A DNA stretch of 34,178 bases from CAZWUW01 sp964636895 (GCA_964636895.1 CAZWUW010000024.1:1-34178), one strand, 5' to 3'; shown: positions 7,733 through 15,860, counted from the first letter of the stretch. Translations and numbers: made by a program. Notes: a model not told the origin generated them from the letters alone.

Positions 7733-9038
7733 TCTGGTTTTCAAGCACGATTGCCCCATAAATCCCCCGCGCCTTCTCTAGCAAAAGCTCCCGCTCATTG
7801 GCCGCTGGGTCGTCCAGCACTAATTCCAGCAGTGCATCCAGCACCCGGCCCACCGCAGGTCCGGCGGGAATGCCCAACTCCAGCAGGTCGCCCCCATTTA
7901 CGGCCAAATCCGCTCGGCTGAAGGGCTCCTGCGCCGCCAGCACCGCTTCCACCGCCTGGGCAAACTCCGCCAGCCTGGCCTTCCTGACCTCCCGCCGCGG
8001 CCCCGACCCGGCATCAGCTTCCATCAGCTTTATCAAAAGGCCCATATTGTCCCGCCCGACCCTGCCGATTAGCCGTTTTAAGGCCTTGGGGCTCGTATTG
8101 TCGTATCGCGTCATATGCTCCCGCACCAAAGGGATAACCGCTTCCGTAGTGAAAATGTCAAACTTCAACCGCCGCAAAACAGCCTTGGCAATCTCACTAC
8201 CGATCAGCTGATGGCCGTAGAAGTGCCCTTCCCCGCTCTCCTCCTGACTAAATGTCTCCGGCTTGCCAATATCGTGCAACAAAGCCGCCAGCCGCAAGGC
8301 CAGCACTGGCTCCGTCAGGTCCAGCACCGTCATGGTGTGGCCAAAAACATCCTGCTGGTGATGCCTGCTATGCTGCAGAAAACCGGCACACTTATCCAAC
8401 TCCGGCAAAACATAAGCCAACAGCCCCAATTCCTGCAAGGCGATAAAGCATTCGGAGGGCTTCACCAGCAGAAGCATCTTCTTAAGCTCCTCCCGCACCC
8501 GCTCCTCTGCAACATTAGCGATAAGAACAGCATTCTCCCTAATCGCCCGAGCCGTCTCCGCCTCCACAGCAAAGCCCAACTGCCCAGCCAGCCGCACGGC
8601 CCGCAACATCCGCAGGGGGTCCTCCTGCAAGCGCAAAGCCGGAGCCCCTATCGCCCGCATGACACCCCGCTCAATATCAGCCCGGCCGCCCACATAGTCG
8701 ATGACCTCCTGCCCGTCATAGAGCAAACCGTTCACCGTAAAGTCCCGGCGCCCCACATCTTCCGCCGCCGTAACCCCACGATAAAGGGTTACCTCCACCG
8801 GCAAGTCATCCTCAATCACCGTCACCGTGCCAAAACGAATACCCGTAGGGACCACACATTCAAAAAGGGCCATCACCTCATCCGGCGCCGCCGCAGTACA
8901 AATATCATAATCCGCCGGCACCCGGCCCATGACCATATCCCGGACACAGCCTCCCACCAGAAATGCCTCATGGCCAGCCTGTTTTATTTTCTGCAGCACC
9001 TTTTGTACATGGTGCGGGATTTCGACATTTGCCAACAA
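7728..9038 (-). CDS. tRNA nucleotidyltransferase with HD domain, flexible loop missing
   Basis: A class II tRNA nucleotidyltransferase / poly(A) polymerase-like protein of 436 residues that repairs or builds the tRNA 3' CCA end. Motif A is FLVGGCVRDMVMG followed by DYDICTAA, and motif B is RRDFTVNGLLYDG. The LQEDPLRMLRAVRLA segment and the VAEERVREELKKML neck helix are intact. An HD domain follows, with HTMTVLDL and LAALLHDIGKPETF. Between EVTLY and RRDFT there are only 10 residues where CCA-adding relatives have about 26. The missing part is the flexible loop, and its loss is the known hallmark of CC-adding enzymes. The start is TTG behind GGGGGA. Confidence 0.88.
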   Translation of the reverse strand: MLANVEIPHHVQKVLQKIKQAGHEAFLVGGCVRDMVMGRVPADYDICTAAAPDEVMALFECVVPTGIRFGTVTVIEDDLPVEVTLYRGVTAAEDVGRRDFTVNGLLYDGQEVIDYVGGRADIERGVMRAIGAPALRLQEDPLRMLRAVRLAGQLGFAVEAETARAIRENAVLIANVAEERVREELKKMLLLVKPSECFIALQELGLLAYVLPELDKCAGFLQHSRHHQQDVFGHTMTVLDLTEPVLALRLAALLHDIGKPETFSQEESGEGHFYGHQLIGSEIAKAVLRRLKFDIFTTEAVIPLVREHMTRYDNTSPKALKRLIGRVGRDNMGLLIKLMEADAGSGPRREVRKARLAEFAQAVEAVLAAQEPFSRADLAVNGGDLLELGIPAGPAVGRVLDALLELVLDDPAANERELLLEKARGIYGAIVLENQT

Positions 9039-9059
9039 AGACTATCCCCCGATTCTATC

Positions 9060-9353
9060 CTACATAAAAAGTGACAATTGCTCCTGTTTCTTGTCGTCAG
9101 CTTGGCTTTTGTGAGCCTTTCCGGCAAACCAATCGAAAATATTTATGCTCCGGTCATCTAATGCCAGTCCTGCCATTAAAGCAATTTTTCGGGGCAAGGC
9201 AGTATCCGGCACAAAGGGATGATAAATCCCGGGCAATATTGATAGCCTTTTGGATACTGTCATAAGCCCCACCTTGAGCGTTAGCCTTTCTAGTGCCGCA
9301 GGAGATGTTATACTTTCCTGGTAAGGATACAAAAAAACTGTAGCCGAAGCCAC
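9060..9353 (-). CDS. unrecognised ORF ending in a clamp-binding-like motif
   Basis: A frame of up to 97 residues from a GTG, without a clear ribosome site, ends in KKQEQLSLFM. QLSLF is the consensus beta-clamp binding pentapeptide seen at the C-terminus of Y-family DNA polymerases. The rest of the protein does not show recognisable polymerase motifs. A second frame at 9154-9396 overlaps it, so a frameshifted remnant is possible. I see no other family resemblance. Confidence 0.28.
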   Translation of the reverse strand: MASATVFLYPYQESITSPAALERLTLKVGLMTVSKRLSILPGIYHPFVPDTALPRKIALMAGLALDDRSINIFDWFAGKAHKSQADDKKQEQLSLFM

Positions 9354-9428
9354 AGATAAAATCGTCCCAGCTTAATTTTTCCGTTCCGCCGCCCACTTTT
9401 CGACCAAGGGGATTGGTTAACCAAAACT

Positions 9429-9452
9429 AAAGCCCGGATTATTCCGGGCTTT
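9429..9452 (-). terminator. GC-rich hairpin overlapping a gene end
   Basis: AAAGCCCGGAATAATCCGGGCTTT forms a 10-bp stem that contains the stop codon of the decayed nucleotidyltransferase gene. The U-tract that follows (UUUAGUUUUGG) is interrupted, so termination may be partial. Confidence 0.6.
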
Positions 9453-9808
9453 CCCCAATCTCTTTTAAAACTTTTTTAGCTTCTCGTTGAATCTTTTCGA
9501 ATTTTTTGGCGCACTGTAATTGGGTGGCCACTCTATGACAATAAGACCAATCGATCATATCATAGTAAGCTGCCATTAGTGACCTGGCCCATTCGTGGGA
9601 CTTCTTCTGTAATAACCGATACAAAATCAACGTCCGCTGTAGCATATTGCCCCTGAGTATAAAATTCCACAGCAGACCCACCAACAACTATTGGTTTAAT
9701 CCCTAATGATTCCAATGCTTTGGTGATTACAGCCGCAATGCCCGCTTGCCTTTTAACCCTGTTTTCTATCTCTACACAGTTCATTAACTGTTCTCTTAAT
9801 TGGTTCAT
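9439..9808 (-). pseudogene. decayed nucleotidyltransferase (DUF6036-like)
   Basis: The N-terminal frame (from 9808) reads KPIVVGGSAVEFYTQGQY and then ATADVDFV, the GGS and D-x-D nucleotidyltransferase motif of this family. After DVDFV it runs out of frame. A second frame resumes as EWARSLMAAYYDMIDWSY, the family's usual C-terminal helices, and ends at 9439. Roughly 60-70 residues of the middle are missing. I infer an internal deletion with loss of frame. It overlaps the upstream small gene by four bases (ATGA), so the two formed a pair resembling toxin-antitoxin or AbiE-like modules. Confidence 0.65.
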
Positions 9809-10023
9809 TTCAATAAAAATCCTTTAGGTTCTTTTTTCACTAACTGTCCGGATTGAAATGCCTTGCGGACTGCTTGAGTAGTAGCAATACTAAGACCCAT
9901 GCTTTTGGCATGGCTGCGTGGCTTTGTCCGCGGCTGCTTTGAAATCTCTAAATGTTGAGCAACCTTAATAAACCTTGATTTATTCGCTTTAACGACTTCT
10001 TCAAAAGACCTTGCCTTTTTCAT
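9805..10023 (-). CDS. small HTH-like partner of the decayed nucleotidyltransferase
   Basis: A 72-residue basic protein, MKKARSFEEVVKANKSRFIK..., with a likely winged-helix end: GLSIATTQAVRKAFQSGQLV and a final KGFLLK strand. It starts at ATG behind AAGGAAGGG and overlaps the downstream nucleotidyltransferase start by four bases. Small DNA-binding proteins encoded this way usually act as antitoxin and repressor for the nucleotidyltransferase. With its partner broken it may now be an orphan. The family is not certain. Confidence 0.6.
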   Translation of the reverse strand: MKKARSFEEVVKANKSRFIKVAQHLEISKQPRTKPRSHAKSMGLSIATTQAVRKAFQSGQLVKKEPKGFLLK

Positions 10024-10101
10024 AATAATCCCTTCCTTAAGCTTATATTACCTTGTGAATCAACGGATTGCAAGGAAAATTAATGTCGATTTACATTTTA
10101 G

Positions 10102-10144
10102 AAAAACTTAAGGTCAAGGCATTTCTCCTTGACCTTAAGTTTTA
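10102..10144. terminator. long perfect inverted repeat, bidirectional terminator
   Basis: AACTTAAGGTCAAGG and its exact complement form a 15-bp stem around a 7-base loop at 10105-10141. There is an A-run on the left and a T-rich tail on the right. It lies between the small HTH gene and the end of rnpB, in a 240-base stretch that otherwise holds no gene I can support. Confidence 0.7.
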
Positions 10145-10264
10145 ACATTTTAAATATCTTCATCCACGATTTCGTCAACAATTCCTTAGTACTTAGTGCC
10201 CAGTAATTATATCCAGCATATTCGTCTTTATCACCAATTCTTACACCTCTGGTATTTACAAACC

Positions 10265-10305
10265 TTTAAAAAAGACGATGAATATTTGTATAAATATTCA
10301 TCGTC
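10265..10305 (-). terminator. terminator of rnpB
   Basis: A 14-bp stem (GACGATGAATATTT with AAATATTCATCGTC) with a four-base loop, followed on the minus strand by six U. It starts 14 bases past the mature 3' end of RNase P RNA. Confidence 0.85.
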
Positions 10306-10319
10306 AGTGCATAAATTGT

Positions 10320-10711
10320 AACTGAGTAAATCGATAAGCCGAGTTCTGTCATTGGATGATCATCTATCTGGGACGGCTGTTGCCAGCACGCCTCCTGCGA
10401 CCTAACCCGGGAGCGGAACGGGCCGTTCCATTGCCCCTCTATTCGGTCTTGCTCCAGGTGGGGTTTACCTAGCCGGTTAGTCACCTAACCGCTGGTGAGC
10501 TCTTACCTCACCGTTCCATCCTTACCTTCATCAGCAGGCACTGACCGTTTTGTACGGTCACTGACCACTGATGAAGGCGGTTTATTTCTGTGGCACTTTC
10601 CTTGGGGTCGCCCCCACTGGGTATTACCCAGCACCCTGCCCTTTGGAGCTCGGACTTTCCTCAGATACCACCTTTCGGATCGGTATCCGCGATCATCTGA
10701 TTTACTCAGTT
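10320..10711 (-). ncRNA. rnpB: RNase P RNA, class A
   Basis: This is the catalytic RNA that trims tRNA 5' leaders. On the minus strand the conserved 5' region contains GAGGAAAGUCCGAGCUCC (near 10660) and the 3' region contains GACAGAACUCGGCUUA (near 10337). The two ends pair over 13 bases (AACUGAGUAAAUC with GAUUUACUCAGUU) to form helix P1. An internal GGUAAACCCCACCUGGAGCA matches the class A P15 loop that holds the CCA end of tRNA. Class A is usual for this branch of Firmicutes and differs from the class B RNA of Bacillus. Several open frames cross it but they are incidental. Confidence 0.95.
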
Positions 10712-10731
10712 TTTATTTGTTTCGGATTCTT

Positions 10732-10760
10732 ATCTTAACATTTATTACGCTATTAGTCAA
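10732..10760 (-). promoter_or_regulatory. sigma-A promoter of rnpB
   Basis: TTGACT and TAAGAT hexamers are separated by 17 bases, and the -10 ends about 21 bases upstream of the RNA's P1 helix. Transcription would start near 10725. Confidence 0.75.
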
Positions 10761-10791
10761 ATAGCAAATGTTTTCACTTATAGAATTGTTT

Positions 10792-11568
10792 TCACTTTTT
10801 GAACAGTTCTCCACGCATCGGCGCATATGTAACAATTTCAATAGATTCAAGCTGGGCCTCGAGGCTGTGGTTAGAATTTCCCTGAATTGCAATCCCCAGA
10901 CCGGGTCCCATTATAACTTCCTTGTCTGCCAGCACATATCTAATCCGACCCTTAATCACGTAACTGGCCTGTTCCTGCGGATGACGGTGAACAGGTATTT
11001 TTACGCCTTTTTTGTAGTTGAACTGCACCAACATAATTTTTGGTGTAAAGGCCAACACCCGCCAGGTCACCCCATCTACGGCCTCAGCGTCAATTTCGGG
11101 AGACGGCGCAGGTGCACCTGCCGAAGGCTCTTCCGGTGGCGCTCCAACTGCCGGCGGTAACGCTTCCGTTCCGGCAATAATGGCCTGTTCAGCCAGCAAC
11201 CGGGCTTTTTTATTGGACACCTGTTTAATGTAGCTAATCTCAAAGTGTTTTATGCGTCCGGCTAAGGCTTCCACTTTTTCCATCCATGCCTTTAAGTTTT
11301 TATTCTGCACCCGGCATTGACCGGTCACCTGACGTAACAGCAGTTTACTTTCAGTGTATACAACAACCTTGGTCATACGTTTTTTTAGAGCTCTTTCCAA
11401 CGCCTCTGCCAACGCCTCGTAATCAGCGGCATTATGGGTTGCTATGCCCAAATACCGGTTCCACTCCGTTACCGGATTGTCATGCTCATCTGTTACAACC
11501 ACACCAATGCCGGCAGCTCCGTGATTTTTACGGGCCGTTCCGGCAATCATCATTTTAAACATACTCAC
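10792..11568 (-). CDS. catalytically dead RNase H-like domain fused to a cupin
   Basis: Residues 1-130 follow the type 1 RNase H fold: IAGTARKNHGAAGIGVVV, then THNAADYEALAEALERAL, VVVYTESKLLLRQVTG and NKKARLLAEQA. The catalytic D-E-D-D set is replaced: Asp of DG by Ala (IAGT), Glu of AEY by Asp (ADY), Asp of SDS by Glu (TES), and Asp of NxxAD by Arg (KKAR). It should not cut RNA-DNA hybrids but could still bind nucleic acid. A proline/alanine linker (about 135-160) leads to a cupin barrel (about 165-255) with VHRHPQEQASYVIKGRIRY. The start is GTG behind AGGTGGG. The partner ligand of the cupin is unknown. Confidence 0.8.
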   Translation of the reverse strand: MSMFKMMIAGTARKNHGAAGIGVVVTDEHDNPVTEWNRYLGIATHNAADYEALAEALERALKKRMTKVVVYTESKLLLRQVTGQCRVQNKNLKAWMEKVEALAGRIKHFEISYIKQVSNKKARLLAEQAIIAGTEALPPAVGAPPEEPSAGAPAPSPEIDAEAVDGVTWRVLAFTPKIMLVQFNYKKGVKIPVHRHPQEQASYVIKGRIRYVLADKEVIMGPGLGIAIQGNSNHSLEAQLESIEIVTYAPMRGELFKK

Positions 11569-11646
11569 TGATATCCCACCTTTAAATAAACAGCTATTTG
11601 GATAAACGCCTGTTCTATTATATGATACGGGCGGAATAATTGTATT

Positions 11647-11697
11647 ATGTTAATAATTATTTTATGTTAATAATTATTTTATGTTAAGGTATGTTAA
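11647..11697. repeat. 17-bp AT-rich tandem repeat
   Basis: ATGTTAATAATTATTTT begins at 11647 and again at 11664, with partial copies at 11681 and 11691. It touches the stop codon of the zinc-ribbon gene. There is no sign of function beyond possible replication slippage. Confidence 0.7.
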
Positions 11698-12410
11698 TCC
11701 ATCGGCAATAGAATTCTGCCGCAGTGGTCGCAATAAATTATTTTATCGTCTAATTTCAGATGTTTCATTATATCAAAAGAAACGCCCATATGACATCCGG
11801 CACAAATGCCTTTTGCTGCGCCGGCAATAACCATGCCGTCCGGAAAGTTATCGCTTAGCTGCCGAAAAATGGTCATTTTCTCAGCAGTCACACCTTTCCC
11901 TAGCTTGTTCTGCCGGGCGGGAATAGCGTTAATTTCGGCGGATACTGAGTTTTTTTGCTGAAGATAGTCGTCACGCAATTGGCGAAACCGGTCTTTATTG
12001 CTGTTTAATGCCGCTGTTTCTCCAAGGATAGTTTGCTTAAGCTCCTCTATCTTTTCCATGAAAATAATTGCCTCATCATCCAAAATTTTTAGTTTTTCCT
12101 TTAAATCATCCAGCTTAGCGGTAACGCCAGTTAATTCCTTGGCATTGTTGTGTTGGCCGCTGTACAATTCATTGTTCAAAGCCTCAATTTTTTCCCGCAG
12201 CCCGGCGGCAGCGTCCTCTTTTTGCTTTAAATGCTTTTTCTCCCGGTCATAAACTTCCTTCTTTTCCTTCAATTCTTCCTGGACGGCCTTAATATTCACT
12301 TTCAATTGCGTTAACTCTTTAACTACCGGGGAACTTTTTAATTGCTTTTCCAGCGCTATTTTCTTAAGATTGAGTTGTTGCATCTCCCAGAGCAGTTTCA
12401 TTTCAGACAT
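11694..12410 (-). CDS. zinc-ribbon coiled-coil protein (CT398/DUF164 type)
   Basis: A 238-residue protein with a long antiparallel coiled coil (about residues 8-170, rich in K, E and L heptads) and a C-terminal zinc ribbon. The metal ligands are CAGCHMG and, about 20 residues on, CDHCGRIL. This family is widespread, and in other bacteria members bind nucleic acids or type III secretion or flagellar partners; its role in Firmicutes is not settled. I choose the ATG at 12410 because AAGGAGG precedes it at good distance. It is the last of the yqfO-side gene group and is separated from yqfO by a terminator. Confidence 0.85.
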   Translation of the reverse strand: MSEMKLLWEMQQLNLKKIALEKQLKSSPVVKELTQLKVNIKAVQEELKEKKEVYDREKKHLKQKEDAAAGLREKIEALNNELYSGQHNNAKELTGVTAKLDDLKEKLKILDDEAIIFMEKIEELKQTILGETAALNSNKDRFRQLRDDYLQQKNSVSAEINAIPARQNKLGKGVTAEKMTIFRQLSDNFPDGMVIAGAAKGICAGCHMGVSFDIMKHLKLDDKIIYCDHCGRILLPMD

Positions 12411-12436
12411 TATTGTCCTCCTTTTATTTTGACAAA

Positions 12437-12467
12437 GCAAAAAGGATAGAGACCTGCCTCTACCCTA
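12437..12467 (-). terminator. terminator after yqfO
   Basis: AGGGUAGAG and CUCUAUCCU pair over nine bases (one G-U) around a six-base loop, followed by a U-run. It overlaps the yqfO stop codon and ends before the ribosome site of the zinc-ribbon gene. Confidence 0.75.
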
Positions 12468-13583
12468 AAAAAAACAGAAAGGATCTGTATTTACTTCAGA
12501 AACAAACACTTCTATCCCTAAGTCCGCTTTTTTGACGGCTTGGCTGAGTACTTCAGCGATTTTGGCCACAACAACATGTTCAGTCCGATAATGGCCAGCA
12601 TCAATAAATTTCAGACCTATAGCGTCTGCTTCCTGGCCATCATGATATTTCATATCCCCGGTAACTAACACATCTGCCCCAGCTGCCTTCGCTGCCGCTA
12701 TTAAGCTGGCCCCGCTGCCGCCACAAACGGCTATTTTTTGAACCCGGTCCTGCAATTGCCCCCCAAATCTTATTTTTTCTACAGCCAAAGCAGCTTTCAC
12801 TTGTTGACAAAAATCAGCAAACTGCACCGGTTCCGATAGTTTCCCAACCCGGCCCAGGCCTAGCCTGGTTCCTTCGTTAGCCAACAAATAAATGTCATAA
12901 GCCGTTTCTTCATATGGGTGGGCTTGTAGCATAGCTTTTTCAACTTGGTGCAGCTGCTTTTCCGGTACTATGGTTTCCAGGCGGATTTCGTCCGCCCTTT
13001 CTAACGCTCCAACCTTGCCGATAAAAGGATTAGCACCTTCCAGCGCCCGAAAAGTACCAGTGCCTGCGGTCTGAAAAGTACATTCCGCATAATTACCGAT
13101 CCAGCCTGCACCGGCCCGGCTCATTGCTTCACGTACTGCGTCCTCATGACCCCGGGGTACAAAAACTACAATTTTGTATAGTTTCTCAATCTTGTCCGGC
13201 TGTAAAACCGCAAGCTCTGTTAAACCCAAGCGCCTGGCCAGCACATCATTAACCCCCTGCACAGCACTGTCTAGGTTAGTATGGGCACAGTAAACAGCAA
13301 TATTATTTTCCACTAATAACTTGATTAACGCACCCAAGGGCTGGTCATAACGGATAGTTTTGACCGGCTTATATACCAGCGGGTGATGAGCAATAATCAG
13401 CTGCACCCGTCTGTCTATTGCTTCCTGCACTACTTTCGCGTTAATGTCCAGGGTCACCAGCACCCCGGTCACAGCCGTCGCCGGATGACCAATATGTAAG
13501 CCGATATTGTCCCATTCTTCGGCCAGATTCCGGGGTGCCATATTATCAATGATATTCATAATGGTCCGGCATTCTACAACCAT
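12465..13583 (-). CDS. yqfO: Nif3-like dinuclear metal-centre protein (YqfO type)
   Basis: Nif3/DUF34 family proteins hold two metal ions and have a disputed function, proposed as GTP cyclohydrolase I type 2 or a metal-linked hydrolase. Metal ligands are seen in LIIAHHPLVYK near residue 64, the CAHTNLDSAVQGVND segment near 98, and the late SGDMKYHDG-like GDMKYHDG and DAGHYRTEH. The middle third (about 130-235, with IVVFVPRGHEDAV and HPYEETAYDIY) is the PII-like insertion typical of Firmicute YqfO. It overlaps trmK by ten bases, and the trmK-yqfO order is the same in Bacillus. Confidence 0.92.
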   Translation of the reverse strand: MVVECRTIMNIIDNMAPRNLAEEWDNIGLHIGHPATAVTGVLVTLDINAKVVQEAIDRRVQLIIAHHPLVYKPVKTIRYDQPLGALIKLLVENNIAVYCAHTNLDSAVQGVNDVLARRLGLTELAVLQPDKIEKLYKIVVFVPRGHEDAVREAMSRAGAGWIGNYAECTFQTAGTGTFRALEGANPFIGKVGALERADEIRLETIVPEKQLHQVEKAMLQAHPYEETAYDIYLLANEGTRLGLGRVGKLSEPVQFADFCQQVKAALAVEKIRFGGQLQDRVQKIAVCGGSGASLIAAAKAAGADVLVTGDMKYHDGQEADAIGLKFIDAGHYRTEHVVVAKIAEVLSQAVKKADLGIEVFVSEVNTDPFCFF

Positions 13584-14278
13584 TTTGACACCTTCTTCAT
13601 CTCGCCAATCTTGGCGAGGATTTCCGTCTTTTTATGTAAAGCTTCCGGTGATGCACTTTTAGCAAGGCTATAAACAATTCGTTGCAGCGACTGGATTTGG
13701 TTGGTCAGATGTTTTTTTAACAACGGGTCTTTTTTTTCCACTAACCTAGCACCAATCTCAATTAAAAGCGGGTCTGCCACCTCTTCCCGGCCGCGCTCGG
13801 CCACGATCACTTCGTAAATGGTGCCGCCCTCTTCCAGCAGGACTTCATCTGCGATATGCCAGCCCTTTTCCACCAACCAAATCCGCAAGGCTCCTGCGTC
13901 AACCATCGGTTGTAATACTAGTCGTTCCAGAGAAGCAGCGATGCCAAAACTATTTTTGAGAATCTCTCTTATTGTGCCGCCACCCATACCGGCAATCACG
14001 GCTACGTTAACTTCGTCAGGTTTAACTATAGTCAGACCATCGCCCATCCGTACATCAATACGGTCTGCCAACCCCGCTACGGCTACTGCCGACAGCGCTA
14101 TGCGATATGGTCCGGGATGCACATCACCGGCCACTACACCCGGGCAAATACGGTTTCTAACAAGATAGACAGGCAACAGCGCATGGTCTGTACCCACATC
14201 CACCACCCGCCTACCTAATGGTATAAAGCCGGCAATAGCATATAGCCGCAACGGCAGCTCCATAAACGGCTGCTCCAT
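13574..14278 (-). CDS. trmK: tRNA (adenine-22-N1)-methyltransferase
   Basis: TrmK methylates A22 in the D-arm of bacterial tRNAs using S-adenosylmethionine. The Rossmann SAM loop is VVDVGTDHALLPVYL, followed by GVVAGDVHPGPY and MGDGLTIV, and the family-specific IAGMGGGTI lies near residue 95. A helical C-terminal coiled coil follows from about residue 170, as expected. I choose the ATG at 14278 with a GAGGAG site seven bases upstream. The longer frame begins without one. It is cotranscribed with yqfO. Its length of 234 is normal. Confidence 0.92.
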   Translation of the reverse strand: MEQPFMELPLRLYAIAGFIPLGRRVVDVGTDHALLPVYLVRNRICPGVVAGDVHPGPYRIALSAVAVAGLADRIDVRMGDGLTIVKPDEVNVAVIAGMGGGTIREILKNSFGIAASLERLVLQPMVDAGALRIWLVEKGWHIADEVLLEEGGTIYEVIVAERGREEVADPLLIEIGARLVEKKDPLLKKHLTNQIQSLQRIVYSLAKSASPEALHKKTEILAKIGEMKKVSKWL

Positions 14279-14443
14279 AGTCAGTCTCCTCTGAATATCG
14301 CTTGTCCTCCGGAAAAACGGCACTATTCTTTAATATGTTAACTTTTGATTTTTTTTATGCGCAATAATTACAATTCTTTTTTTAAACTTTTTTGTAATCT
14401 GATGTATTAAATCATTTTTCCGGGTTACAATAAGTAGCGTAAA

Positions 14444-14906
14444 GGGGTTCATAACAGCCGAGCGAAGATCGTTACGGGCTCTGCAAGGGGTTCGTAACGG
14501 TCGAGCAAAGGTTATTACAGGGTCGAAAAGGCATTCCCACGTAGGCTCTGTAATAGCCGGAGCGCAGATCATTATGGGTCTCGAATGGGTCTGCAGTAGC
14601 CCGAACGGTTGCTGTAGGCTCAGTAGGGATGCATAATGGTCGGGCCACGATCATGATGGGTTCTGGAAGGTATTCCCCGGTGTTGACTCTTCACCTTTGA
14701 GGTTTAGTCTTTGTCTGTGAAGGTTCCTCCGGACTTATAGCCTATGGGTTTGCAGCAGCCGAAAGGTTGTTGCAGGCTCGGTAAGGATTCATCATGGTCA
14801 GTCAAAGGTTGTTATATGTTCCGTAAGGGTTTGTAGTAGTCGAAAGATTGCTGCGGGCTCTGTAGGGATGTATAGCAGCCGGCGGTAGGTTGTTATGGGC
14901 TCTTTT
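14444..14906 (+). repeat. array of about nine degenerate hairpin units
   Basis: Between trmK and the SPFH gene there is no protein gene, only a series of 38-43-base units, most beginning GGG(T/A)T. Unit starts are near 14444, 14487, 14549, 14587, 14626, 14746, 14784, 14826 and 14865. Each carries an imperfect inverted repeat. Type A units (14587, 14746, 14826) have a 9-bp stem with a short loop, GAAA in two of them. Type B units have a similar stem with a loop of about 7. From 14587 on, A and B mostly alternate. Stems survive base changes, and many pairs are G-T on the plus strand, which fits a plus-strand RNA. The last unit runs into a T-rich tract. The stretch 14669-14745 is irregular. Confidence 0.75.
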
Positions 14907-14918
14907 ACTTTTTTATTT

Positions 14919-15752
14919 TTACCTGTTTACATTAATAAACGGTGTCGCGCCACCGGTAACCTGCGGCATTTTGCCATCCCACTTTTCTACCGCTTGCTTC
15001 TGGACTTCAATTTCCCGCAAACGAATCAGTTCCGAAGTAACCTCCGCTTTTTGAATTCGCAGGGCTTCGGCCTCAGCTTTGGCGGCGGCTACTTTCTGTT
15101 CGGCCTCGATCTTAATCCGCTGTAAGTCCCGCTGTGCCTTTAACGCCATTTGTTCGGCAGTCTGCTTTGATTCAATGGCCCGGTTAAATTCCTGCGAAAA
15201 CTCAAAATCGACAATACTGAAAGCATCAACAATTATATCTGATTTGCGCAATCTGGTGGTCAATAATTCCTGAATCTCCTGTGCCACCATCTGCCGTTTG
15301 GTAATTAATTCTTCCGCCGTATACCTGGCAGTAATAGCTTTAACCGCTTCCTGCACCGCCGGATCAATTACCTTTCTTTCAAATTCCATCCCGATATTCT
15401 GAAATACGCGGGATACTGTCTTCGGGTCAACATGGTAATTAAGTGCAATTTTTGATGATATTGTCTGTAAATCTTTAGAAGCCGCAGCAGCACTAGTTTC
15501 TGCTTTCTGCACCTGAACGTTAAAGGAAACTATCTTTTGAATCCCCGGAATCCGCAAATGAAATCCCTCGTCCAAAATACCGGAAACAGCGCCCAATTGT
15601 AAAATAACGCCCCGATGACCGGCCTGAACAATTACCCATGGTTTTAACGGACCCAAAATGATTACAGTTGCAAAAAAGACAATGGCAATTTTAATTGCGG
15701 TTTTGGAAAATCCAACCTTGGGCACGTCCGGTTTCATATTAATGGTATTCAT
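14919..15752 (-). CDS. SPFH/prohibitin-family membrane protein
   Basis: A 277-residue prohibitin-type protein. There is one N-terminal membrane anchor (about residues 14-34, IKIAIVFFATVIILG), then the SPFH domain with VIVQAGHRGVILQLGAVSG, GFHLRIPGIQKIV and VDPKTVSRVFQNIG. A long charged coiled coil (about 175-255) with repeated A-E-A-E ends in a short polar tail. Such proteins form rings or microdomains on the membrane and often guard FtsH-like proteases. I choose the ATG at 15752 with GGGG upstream; a longer frame adds a hydrophobic stretch without a ribosome site. It stands alone, next to the hairpin array and downstream of the tRNA terminator. Confidence 0.88.
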   Translation of the reverse strand: MNTINMKPDVPKVGFSKTAIKIAIVFFATVIILGPLKPWVIVQAGHRGVILQLGAVSGILDEGFHLRIPGIQKIVSFNVQVQKAETSAAAASKDLQTISSKIALNYHVDPKTVSRVFQNIGMEFERKVIDPAVQEAVKAITARYTAEELITKRQMVAQEIQELLTTRLRKSDIIVDAFSIVDFEFSQEFNRAIESKQTAEQMALKAQRDLQRIKIEAEQKVAAAKAEAEALRIQKAEVTSELIRLREIEVQKQAVEKWDGKMPQVTGGATPFINVNR

Positions 15753-15860
15753 TACAAGCTTTCTCCCCCATTCTTTAATATTGGCTACTACTATAACTAT
15801 AACCATAACTATATCATAAAACATCCTATCTTAATAGGGAGCAAATTATTAACATTATGT

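Noticed and set aside
9154..9396. 80-codon minus frame overlapping the QLSLF ORF
   Set aside because: No ribosome site or recognisable motif; could at most be part of a frameshifted remnant.
10266..10764. Open frames on both strands across 10266-10764
   Set aside because: They lie in RNase P RNA and its flanks; structure explains the sequence.
14330..14654. Minus-strand frames of 60-80 codons in the hairpin array
   Set aside because: They only reflect repeat units read as protein; no ribosome site and low-complexity content.
14444..14906. CRISPR array
   Set aside because: Units are degenerate, with no constant repeat and unique spacers, and no cas gene is near.
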